Shown: one piece after another, positions 51,818 to 58,699 of the stretch
Layout of the letters: each line of letters begins with the position of its first letter
Numbering within the stretch: the first letter of the stretch is position 1
Assembly (NCBI GenBank): GCA_964450865.1
Contig: CAYVHB010000019.1
Coordinates: forward strand, 1 to 58,699
Source of the DNA: CAYVHB01 sp964450865
GTDB lineage: Bacteria; Bacillota; Clostridia; Saccharofermentanales; UBA5734
Length of the DNA: 58,699 bases
Direction: 5' to 3'
Translations under genes and position numbers: made by a program
The notes under the pieces: model-generated
Seen by the model: the letters and a program-made list of their open reading frames with translations, nothing else
Databases searched by the model: none
Told to the model about the DNA's origin: nothing

Positions 51818-52900
51818 TCAGAACATGTTCTTATTGGCGCATTTGTCAACCTCAGCCTGTAAGGTCACATGGCTGATTCCGTACCGTTCGGCCAGCAGGT
51901 GTTCGACCTGCGCGTAAATCGGCTGTACCTCGCAAAGGGCCATGTTATCGAGGTCCAGATGGGCTTCGAAGTGAATCGTCCGGTCGTTGATCATCCAGGA
52001 GTGGATATGGTGAATATTGCGGACATGCTCGATGGCTTCGATGTCGTGCCGGATGGCCGCAAAATCAAGATTGGCTGAACCTTGCATGAGAATATCCACC
52101 GTCGTCCGGAGAATACCCCAGGTTTCTTTCAGAATATAAAGCGAAATCAGGATCGTAATCAGGGGATCGATCCAGAGAACGCCCCAGAACCGGATCGCCA
52201 GGCCACCCAGGACGACGCCAACGGAGGATACCGTGTCACCGAGCAAGTGCAGATAGCTCGATTTGATATTCAGGTTGTGGTGCGCGTCCCGTTCGAGCAA
52301 GACTACCGAGAACAGGTTGGCCGCCAGGCCGATGATCGCAATGTACATCATCAACCCGCCATTGATCGTTTCCGGGTGGCGCCAGCGGCGGATCGCCTCG
52401 AAAATCAGGAAAAGTGAGATTGCCAGCAAGACCGCCGCATTGACAAAGGCCGCGAGTATTTCGGCGCGCTGATAGCCAAAGGTCTTGCGCGAATTCTTTG
52501 GGCGCCTGGCGATTTTATTGGCCAGGTAACTCATGACGATCGCCACCGAATCACTGAAGTTATGCAGGCTGTCCGACAGCAACGCCAGGCTGCCGGAAAA
52601 CACGCCCCCGACCAGTTCCGCGACCGTGATGGTTACGTTCAAGACGGTTACCGCAAAAATCTTGCGGCCGGACATATTGCCGACATCATGGCCGTGGGCG
52701 TGTTCGTGTGCTGGGCCCGGTCCGTGTTCGTGCGTGTGGGCGTGCGCAGGGCCCGGCCCGTGATCATGGGCGTGGGCGTGCGCAGGACCCGGCCCGTGTT
52801 CGTGCGCGTGGGCGTGTGCGGGGTCTGACCTGTGTTCGTGGGCGTGGGCGGAAGCATCACGCGCCGGATTCTTCTGTTGGGTAGGCAGATGTTTGTCCAT
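51818..52900 (-). CDS. Cation diffusion facilitator (CzcD-like) with His-rich N-terminus
   Basis: A 360-residue metal efflux protein that exports Zn(II) or a similar divalent ion in exchange for protons. The N-terminal tail (about 15-75) holds repeats of AHAHEHGPGP type with about 20 His, a likely metal buffer. Six membrane segments follow, with the metal-site motifs SDSLHNFSDSV in TM2 and LHLLGDTVSS in TM5. The C-terminal cytoplasmic ferredoxin-like domain carries VRNIHHIHSWMI. The ATG at 52900 is preceded by AAGGAAGG; a TTG 27 nt upstream is less likely. Its upstream region contains a duplicated -10 element. Confidence 0.92.
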   Translation of the reverse strand: MDKHLPTQQKNPARDASAHAHEHRSDPAHAHAHEHGPGPAHAHAHDHGPGPAHAHTHEHGPGPAHEHAHGHDVGNMSGRKIFAVTVLNVTITVAELVGGVFSGSLALLSDSLHNFSDSVAIVMSYLANKIARRPKNSRKTFGYQRAEILAAFVNAAVLLAISLFLIFEAIRRWRHPETINGGLMMYIAIIGLAANLFSVVLLERDAHHNLNIKSSYLHLLGDTVSSVGVVLGGLAIRFWGVLWIDPLITILISLYILKETWGILRTTVDILMQGSANLDFAAIRHDIEAIEHVRNIHHIHSWMINDRTIHFEAHLDLDNMALCEVQPIYAQVEHLLAERYGISHVTLQAEVDKCANKNMF

Positions 52901-52921
52901 CCTGGTCAGCCAGCCTTCCTT

Positions 52922-52977
52922 GTCCAATCTCTATTCTGATCATAACATCGTCCAGTCTCTATTTTGATCATAACATC
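52922..52977 (-). promoter_or_regulatory. Duplicated extended -10 element upstream of the CDF gene
   Basis: On the minus strand a 28-bp unit beginning gatgttatgatcaaaatagag occurs twice in tandem. Each contains TGTTATGAT (TG plus TATGAT, an extended -10). It lies directly upstream of the CDF ribosome binding site. It may be two promoters, or a repeated operator whose half-site is tgatcata. Confidence 0.5.
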
Positions 52978-53057
52978 CAGACACTGAATTTATCGTTTCC
53001 CCTGTTTCTTCGTGCGCAGCGAGCGTCGCCTGGCCTGAAACTGCTTTTATGCGGGTT

Positions 53058-53161
53058 CTTCTTGTCGCAAATTCCTGTAACCGCAAGGCGGCAGTTCTTA
53101 CCCGTCTACGTGGCTGGATATTGTATTGGTCCTTCTTGTCGCAAATTCCTGTAACCGCAAG
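53058..53161. repeat. 74-bp-offset direct repeat upstream of malQ
   Basis: cttcttgtcgcaaattcctg and the following taaccgcaag (30 bp) are identical at 53058-53087 and 53132-53161. Role unknown; not part of a coding region. Confidence 0.88.
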
Positions 53162-53524
53162 CTCTGCGCCTCGGTCGCCTGGTCCGGGGACAGTAGGGCC
53201 CGAAGGCTGGAAAGTCCTGCGCTTTACGACCCATTCCCGAACTGCTATACTGAGCATATGTCCAGCCGGGAATCGCATTTCCAGGTAGCACGGACCGATG
53301 GGGATCCAACAGCCATTGACGCGTTCGCCCGTCCCGCAGGTCTTAAGACCCCGGCGGCCCCGGGCAGTGTGAATGCTCCCGTCACGCCGGCAGCTGCGCC
53401 GGGCCTGGGCAGGGGGACCAGCCAGGACCGCCAGGCAATGCGGGGGGCTTGGCGCGCGCAGCAATTTTTCCAAAGATAGCCCTCAGGACAGCGTCTACGA
53501 GCGACGGGAAAAGGAGATTGACTC

Positions 53525-55105
53525 ATGTTCAAGCGATCCAGCGGTATTTTGTGTCCTATTTTCTCCCTGCCGGGGCCTTTCGGCTTTGGCTGTTTCGACC
53601 AGAACGCCCGTTATTTTGCCTCCAAGGTTGCCGCGGCCGGTTTCACTTATTGGCAAATCTTGCCACTTAATCCGACCAGCGCCGGCAACTCCCCTTATCA
53701 GGGACTCTCGGCGTATGCCGGTAATCCCTACTTCATCGACCTGCAGCAGCTGTGCGACCAGGGATTGCTGACCGGCGATGAATTGCACCATAACCGCTAT
53801 TGGAGCCCCTATCAGGTTGACTACGGCTGGCTTTACGAAACCCGGGAAAAGCTTTTGCAGGTTGTTTATTCCCGCCTCAATGCCGACCAGCAGGCGGCGG
53901 TCGCCCGATTTGCCGTCGAAAATGCCCGCTGGCTGCCAGACTACGCCCTGTTCCGCGCCATCAAGAAATATTACGGTGACAGGCCCTGGTGGGAATGGCC
54001 GGACGCCGGCCTGCGCCGCCATGAAAAAGAAGCCCTCGAGCGTTTTGCCGCCGAGCATGCTTTCGAAGTCGGTTATCACACGTATGTTCAATATGAATTC
54101 GACCGCCAGTGGTTTGCCCTCAAGGCGGACATCAATGCCCTGGGAGTCAAGATCATTGGCGACATGCCGATTTATGTGGCCCATGACAGCGCTGATGTCT
54201 GGGCTCGCCACGATTTGTTCGAAATGGACGAAGACAGCAAACTGCTGCGCGTCGCAGGCGTGCCGCCGGATTATTTCTCGGCCGACGGCCAGCTCTGGGG
54301 CAATCCGCTGTATCGCTGGAACAAGATGCAGGCCGATGGCTACAACTGGTGGCTCGACCGCATCGGCACTGCCCTGAAAGCCAACGACGTCCTGCGGATC
54401 GACCATTTCCGCGGCTTCGAATCTTACTGGGCCGTTCCCTATGGCGAAACGACAGCCCGGGAAGGCGTCTGGGAAAAGGGTCCGGCCATGAAACTGTTCG
54501 ATGTCATCCTGGCAGCCTTCCCCGACGCCCCGATTATCGCCGAGGATCTTGGCGACGTCGATGATGATGTCCGGGACTTCCTGACAGCCACCGGCCTGCC
54601 GGGCATGAAAGTCATGCAGTTCGGCTTCAACGGCTACTGCGATAACGATGACCTGCCGCATTCGCACACCGCCAACAGCGTCGCCTATAGCGGCACCCAT
54701 GACAATACGACCCTCATCGGCTGGTGGAAGTCGGCCGGTGAAGCCGCGGCCAGGCAGGTGAACCGCTATGTCCGGTATGAGCCCAAAATCCAGCAGCTGG
54801 GCGAATATGGCGACAACTTGAATTTCTGCCACTGTTTCCTGGAGACTCTCTGGCTTTCGCCGGCCCGCCTGGCCATCGTCCCGATCCAGGATTTCTATGC
54901 CTTTGATGAATCAACCCGCATCAACACCCCGGGCAAGGGTGATGGCAACTGGCTCTTCCGCCTGTCCTACGAACAAGTGGATGCGTTTGATGTCGAGTGG
55001 ATGCGCGAGCTCAATGAGACCTATTTCCGCAAATATCAGCCGGAAGCCCCGGAAAATGACAGCGACCAATGCCCGGGAACGTCAGAAAGCCAGGTTGCCG
55101 GGTAA
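53525..55105 (+). CDS. malQ: 4-alpha-glucanotransferase (amylomaltase)
   Basis: A 526-residue glycoside hydrolase family 77 enzyme that transfers alpha-1,4-glucan segments between maltodextrins. Landmarks: GNSPYQGLSAYAGNPYFIDL, IIGDMPIYVAHDSADVW, the nucleophile region VLRIDHFRGFESYW (Asp), IIAEDLGDVDDDV (acid/base Glu) and YSGTHDNTTLIGWW (third Asp). All catalytic residues are present. AAGGAG precedes the ATG. No maltose transporter or phosphorylase gene is nearby, so its pathway partners lie elsewhere; it sits inside a cyclic-di-GMP gene cluster. Confidence 0.96.
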   Translation: MFKRSSGILCPIFSLPGPFGFGCFDQNARYFASKVAAAGFTYWQILPLNPTSAGNSPYQGLSAYAGNPYFIDLQQLCDQGLLTGDELHHNRYWSPYQVDYGWLYETREKLLQVVYSRLNADQQAAVARFAVENARWLPDYALFRAIKKYYGDRPWWEWPDAGLRRHEKEALERFAAEHAFEVGYHTYVQYEFDRQWFALKADINALGVKIIGDMPIYVAHDSADVWARHDLFEMDEDSKLLRVAGVPPDYFSADGQLWGNPLYRWNKMQADGYNWWLDRIGTALKANDVLRIDHFRGFESYWAVPYGETTAREGVWEKGPAMKLFDVILAAFPDAPIIAEDLGDVDDDVRDFLTATGLPGMKVMQFGFNGYCDNDDLPHSHTANSVAYSGTHDNTTLIGWWKSAGEAAARQVNRYVRYEPKIQQLGEYGDNLNFCHCFLETLWLSPARLAIVPIQDFYAFDESTRINTPGKGDGNWLFRLSYEQVDAFDVEWMRELNETYFRKYQPEAPENDSDQCPGTSESQVAG

Positions 55106-55246
55106 GTCGAAATTTTGGCATCCCACTGTGTTTGTTGACAAAAAGTAGCGTACAATTATAATAAATCACTCGTTTTGGCCGTCATGACCTGTCAGAAACA
55201 TGACGGGACGCAGGACAGCCATCGCTGGCGAAAGTGGGGTATACCC

Positions 55247-55990
55247 GTGAAAACGAACAAATGGTTCTGGGGTCTGCTGGTGATTGGCGCCGGGATCCTC
55301 CTGGTCCTGAAGGCAATGGGCCTGGGTGAAGAATATGACATGTTCCGCATTATCGGCAGCCTCTTGCTGCTCGGTCTCGCCGCGACCGGCGTGCCCAAAG
55401 TCCGTTTCCTGCTGATCCTGATCCCGCTGGCCTTGATCATCTATCTCTGGCGCGAGCCGCTCGGACTGGCTGCGCTGAATATCTACTGGCTGCTGGGCGG
55501 CGCCGTCTTGCTCGGTATCGGCCTGACGGTTCTCTTTCACCCGCGGCGCCCGCCATGGGCCGGCCAGTCGAAGGATACAGCCGGCGGCCAATACGTCTAT
55601 ACCGGCGGCCGTCCGGCGGGCGGCCAGGACCGCACCGAGACGATCCTGGCCGATAACGAATTTGTCAGCATCGATTCAAGCTTTGGCGAGCATATTCGCC
55701 ACCTGCAGGGCAATAATCTGCGCAAGGTCCTGATCAACAGTAACTTTGCCTCGACACGCGTCTATTTTGACCAGTGCCAGGTCAGCAGCGAGGGTCTTGA
55801 AGTGGCCGTCAGCATTCATTTTTCCGCAGTTGTGCTGCATGTGCCGCGCGCCTGGCAAGTCAGCAACCAGATCAGCACCTTTGCCGGCGCCGTTACCGAT
55901 CCGGGTGACGCGGCACCGGTCGCCAACGCCCCGCGGCTGAAACTGACCGGCGCCGTCAATTTTGCTGAAGTCAAAATCATTTATATCTGA
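55247..55990 (+). CDS. LiaF-like membrane protein
   Basis: A 247-residue membrane protein. Four N-terminal membrane segments (WFWGLLVIGAGILLVLKAMG, then IIGSLLLLGLAATGV, FLLILIPLALIIYLW, and YWLLGGAVLLGIGLTVLF) precede a cytoplasmic beta-helical domain of repeated short strands (FVSIDSSFGEHIRHL, LRKVLINSNFASTRVYF, LTGAVNFAEVKIIYI). This matches the architecture of LiaF and related cell-wall stress response proteins. I start at the GTG at 55247, since the earlier in-frame codons lack a site; ATG 55184 is possible. No liaRS two-component genes are adjacent. Confidence 0.7.
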   Translation: MKTNKWFWGLLVIGAGILLVLKAMGLGEEYDMFRIIGSLLLLGLAATGVPKVRFLLILIPLALIIYLWREPLGLAALNIYWLLGGAVLLGIGLTVLFHPRRPPWAGQSKDTAGGQYVYTGGRPAGGQDRTETILADNEFVSIDSSFGEHIRHLQGNNLRKVLINSNFASTRVYFDQCQVSSEGLEVAVSIHFSAVVLHVPRAWQVSNQISTFAGAVTDPGDAAPVANAPRLKLTGAVNFAEVKIIYI

Positions 55991-56028
55991 TTCATTTGAA
56001 TGCTGATGAATGCTGACAGGGACTTCGC

Positions 56029-57795
56029 ATGCAAAAAGCCGGAAGCACCATTATGCCGCAAATCAAGGCCATCGCCTCATGGGTCCTGCTGAGTCTGATT
56101 TTGGTCGCGGTCGCGCTGTTGCTGACCAGCCAGACGGTCTACCTGCAGACCGTTACCGGGCGCGTCCAGGCCAGTGCCGGCCGGCTGGATTTAAGCGGGT
56201 GGCCTGGCAAGGATGTTGTTTTGCTGGGCGGCGAATGGCAATTTTACCCTGATCAGCTGATTGCGGAGATTGACCCCGCGAAAGCCGGCGCGTATCGCAC
56301 AGTTCCAGATCGCTGGCGCAACCGGCAGGGGCCGGACGGGGGCTCCACCGGCGTAGCCACTTATCGGCTGCAGGTAACCGGCCTGGATCCCAGCGTTCAT
56401 TATGCAGTGAACATCCTGGACGAAGCCAGCGCTTACCGGTTGCTGATCGACGGCAAATTGATTCTGCAAAACGGCACGGTCGCGGACCGCCCCGAGGATT
56501 ATGCGCCCCGCTGGCAAAGCCAGACCGGCTATTTTCAAGCCAATAGCCGGGGAGATGCGCAATTTCTGCTCGAAGTCGCCAATTTCGCTTATATGGACGG
56601 CGGTTTCTGGAAAACGGTGATTCTGGGCACCATACCGGTCCTGGACGCCTATGTCGACTATCAGAAGAATCTGGAGATTTTCCTGTTTACCTTCAATCTC
56701 GTCCTCGGCCTTTTCTTCTTAGCCACCTACAACGTCAATCGTGATTTTTTATCGTCCCTGTATCTTTCGATGACCTGCTTTCTGCTGGCCATGCGGGTCA
56801 TTTTGCGCGGTCATCGCCAGATCTATGAATATATCCGGAATCTGCCCTGGGACCTGGCCGTCCGCCTGGAGTTTCTGGCTGGCTATCTGCTATTGCCGGT
56901 CATCTTCCTGACAGTTTACCACTTGCAATTTACGGCTCGCCGCAAGATGATCGATTGGGGGGCAAACTTATGCAGCGTGATATTGATCGCCCTGACCCTG
57001 CTCACCCCCAACAATGTCTATGGTAAATTTTATTCCTCTTTCGTTTATCTGGTACTCGTGAGCCTTATCTATTTTGGCTATGCCCTGATCCAGGGACTAC
57101 GGCGCCACCGCCGGGGCGCCGGGCTGTTATTACTGTCAATCATGGTTGTCGTCCCCGCCGTCTTGCACGAACTGCTCCGGGAACCCGATTTTTCATTCGT
57201 TCCCTTCGCCTTCCTGTATATGCTGATCCTCTTCTCTTTCCTGGTCATGACTAATTTTCTTGAAGCATTCAAGAAGAAAAGCCAGCTGGAGACGTCCATC
57301 AATCTCGATCCGCTGACCGGCCTGAAGAATCGTTTTTATCTCAATGCGACACTCGACAAGGGTGTCGTGGTCCCACACAGCCAGACGCTGTATATTCTCT
57401 TCCTGGATCTGGATAAATTCAAGTCGATCAACGACCAGCATGGCCATATTATCGGGGATGGTGTGCTGATCGAAGCCAGCCGGCGCATCAAGGCCTGCTT
57501 TAATGAAAACGATCTGGTCTGCCGATATGGCGGCGATGAATTTGTTGTCTTTGCCTGGCTGAACAGCCTGGAGGGCAATATCCAGACGGTTGTGAACCAG
57601 ATCGTCAGGCAGTTTAGCGAGCCAGTGGTCATAGAGGGGCAGGCTTACGAAATTGGCGTCAGTATTGGTGTATCCCGCTATCAGCCCGGTGAAAATTTAG
57701 AACGTATTATCCGGCAAAGCGACCACGCGATGTACGCCGCGAAAAAAACGACCGGTCATGGCGTCTTCTACCGGGAAAATACCCCCGATGCGTAA
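56029..57795 (+). CDS. Membrane diguanylate cyclase with 7TM-DISM-type sensor
   Basis: A 588-residue protein. The N-terminal membrane anchor is followed by an extracytoplasmic beta-rich domain (about 45-200) including LLGGEWQFYPDQL and TYRLQVTGLDP, typical of the 7TMR-DISM extracellular sensor. Seven membrane segments (about 215-410) and a GGDEF domain follow: NLDPLTGLKNRFYLNATL, DLDKFKSINDQHGHIIGD and RYGGDEF. NEND replaces the RxxD inhibitory site, so product inhibition is unlikely. It probably makes cyclic-di-GMP in response to an external carbohydrate-like ligand. An internal ATG at 56053 is an alternative start. Confidence 0.9.
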   Translation: MQKAGSTIMPQIKAIASWVLLSLILVAVALLLTSQTVYLQTVTGRVQASAGRLDLSGWPGKDVVLLGGEWQFYPDQLIAEIDPAKAGAYRTVPDRWRNRQGPDGGSTGVATYRLQVTGLDPSVHYAVNILDEASAYRLLIDGKLILQNGTVADRPEDYAPRWQSQTGYFQANSRGDAQFLLEVANFAYMDGGFWKTVILGTIPVLDAYVDYQKNLEIFLFTFNLVLGLFFLATYNVNRDFLSSLYLSMTCFLLAMRVILRGHRQIYEYIRNLPWDLAVRLEFLAGYLLLPVIFLTVYHLQFTARRKMIDWGANLCSVILIALTLLTPNNVYGKFYSSFVYLVLVSLIYFGYALIQGLRRHRRGAGLLLLSIMVVVPAVLHELLREPDFSFVPFAFLYMLILFSFLVMTNFLEAFKKKSQLETSINLDPLTGLKNRFYLNATLDKGVVVPHSQTLYILFLDLDKFKSINDQHGHIIGDGVLIEASRRIKACFNENDLVCRYGGDEFVVFAWLNSLEGNIQTVVNQIVRQFSEPVVIEGQAYEIGVSIGVSRYQPGENLERIIRQSDHAMYAAKKTTGHGVFYRENTPDA

Positions 57796-58048
57796 TCACC
57801 ATCGATGATGGCGACAACCGCCAGCAGCGCTCGATGCGTCTTCTATCGGGAAAATCCCCCCGATGCGTAATCCTTTGTGGAATCCTTATCCTTCAGCCAA
57901 GGGCAAGTTGTTCCCGGGCGTACTGCCGATGGTCTTTGATCCGATGCGTAATCCTTTCCTTCCGGCCAGGGAAGGCTGACCTGACCGCGATCTTCAAGCA
58001 GGAGAACGACATCCTTTTCCTCCGGCCAGGGGAAGGCTGAGTCCTTGC
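57761..58048 (+). repeat. 75-bp-offset duplication of the DGC 3' end plus further copies
   Basis: A 37-bp segment (gcgtcttctaccgggaaaat and onward to gatgcgtaatc), including the stop of the cyclase gene, recurs at 57836 with 2 mismatches, offset 75 bp. ccgatgcgtaatcctttcc appears again near 57941, and ccggccagggaaggctga occurs at about 57962 and, with one inserted base, at about 58023. Confidence 0.88.
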
Positions 58049-58053
58049 GGCAT

Positions 58054-58326
58054 TCAGACTGGCAGGGCCAGGCGAATGACTGGTCCGCTCTTTGCGCACT
58101 CAAGTGACAGGCTGATCCCCTGCAGCGCGAGTTTACGCTGATAGATTGGCAATTTCCGGTCACTGATGACGGCCTCGCCGAAATGGCCGGGGCTGCTGAT
58201 CGTCAGCCAGACTGCGGACGGGTCACTGTCAGCGATCTGCGTCCGCAGGTCAATCCGGCGGGCGTCAATCGCGGCGACTTCCTCCAGCAGCCCCGTCAGG
58301 GCATCGAGGAAACGCGCGCGGTGCAA
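58054..58326 (-). CDS. Small hypothetical protein (possible fragment)
   Basis: A 90-residue frame, MHRARFLDALTGLLEEVAAI at the start and SGPVIRLALPV at the end. The ending resembles the last beta strand of a histidine-kinase ATPase domain, so it may be the 3' part of a longer, decayed gene. No ribosome binding site is convincing, so the coding status is uncertain. Confidence 0.3.
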   Translation of the reverse strand: MHRARFLDALTGLLEEVAAIDARRIDLRTQIADSDPSAVWLTISSPGHFGEAVISDRKLPIYQRKLALQGISLSLECAKSGPVIRLALPV

Positions 58327-58593
58327 CTGGACTGCCGGTGTGTCGGCAACATGATCCGGACGATCAACGCGACTGGCAAGATTGGTTTGCTGAATGGCCG
58401 ACTGCTGAATGCCTGGCCCGGATCATGAAAATGAAACAATCTACCAGACTTACATGGGCAGACTGCTATAGCGTACCCGCACATTGCTGGTAAAGTTGCC
58501 ACCGACGTCATGGCTATGCGCCATGGAAACGCTGGTTATGTCCCGCCGTTAGTTCTATCAGATCAGCTGTCAGAGAATAGAAAGAGATGACAT

Positions 58594-58699
58594 TTGTCAC
58601 TTAAATCGATTTGAAAAATAATATATTATGATAATAAAGAAAAGTTAATTACTCAACTTTCCCACCCGATTTAAGGGTCTGAACCTTGAAAAACGAATA
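58594..58699 (+). promoter_or_regulatory. Possible rRNA-operon promoter and leader at the right edge
   Basis: TTGTCA (58594-58599), 17 bp, AATAAT (58617-58622) is a plausible AT-rich promoter. It is followed by leader sequence ending GAACCTTGAAAAACGAATA at the window edge, similar to the left-edge leader ACCTTGAAAATTGAACAG in mirror orientation. No rRNA gene body is visible. The stretch 58327-58593 holds no gene that I can support. Confidence 0.4.

Larger units (their letters stand above)
52901..53524. other. Spacer between the CDF gene and malQ
   Basis: About 620 bp between divergent genes. It holds the duplicated promoter segment (52922-52977) and a 30-bp repeat (53058 and 53132). Several open frames on both strands between 53049 and 53479 have no family resemblance or ribosome binding site, and I do not call them. 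Confidence 0.5.

Noticed and set aside
53126..53479. 117-residue open frame upstream of malQ
   Set aside because: No ribosome binding site, includes a spacer repeat, composition like shadow frames.

Overview
The window looks like chromosomal DNA from a fermentative, GC-rich member of the Clostridia (Firmicutes). The evidence is the cluster rpmH-rnpA-yidD-yidC-jag-mnmE-mnmG-rsmG-gyrA, a Veg protein, RqcP/MazG/DivIC neighbours, formate-tetrahydrofolate ligase, lactate and butanol-type dehydrogenases, and strong AGGAGG ribosome binding sites. I cannot name the genus. Both ends carry rRNA-operon-like leader sequence (the ACCTTGAAAA motif), so the window may be the unique stretch between two divergent rRNA operons.

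Region 1 (0.1-15.4 kb) is core housekeeping. An iron alcohol dehydrogenase and an L-lactate dehydrogenase are divergent. They are followed by a long leftward run of gyrA and the origin-proximal gene set, then ispE and veg. dnaA and gyrB are not next to this set. Region 2 (15.5-21 kb) runs rightward: fhs, the SRP RNA, dnaX, ybaB, recR. Region 3 (21-28.8 kb) is a five-gene oligopeptide ABC transporter (oppABCDF) with an unusually expanded permease OppC. Region 4 (29-35.6 kb) has divIC, rqcP, mazG, a small conserved protein, a YbaK deacylase, a degenerate aminoglycoside-phosphotransferase-fold protein, an acyl-CoA ligase, and tRNA-Gly and tRNA-Thr.

Region 5 (35.6-46.7 kb) is an accessory, partly AT-richer island. 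It holds one intact and at least three broken serine recombinases with recurring TTTAGCCTAA-type motifs, a probable group II intron remnant, a NUDIX hydrolase, a lipoprotein, and an SPFH protein with a small partner. It also holds a CRISPR array without cas genes, cut by an intact IS3-family element, then an MFS transporter and a DUF6431 insertion-element remnant. Region 6 (46.7-58 kb) is a cyclic-di-GMP signalling cluster: three GGDEF proteins and one large PAS/GAF sensor that stops exactly where its GGDEF should begin. A His-rich cation efflux protein, 4-alpha-glucanotransferase (malQ) and a LiaF-like membrane protein are interspersed.

The most unusual property seen across the window is a series of imperfect direct duplications with a narrow offset (about 59-78 bp). 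They sit in spacers and often copy the 3' end of the adjacent gene.
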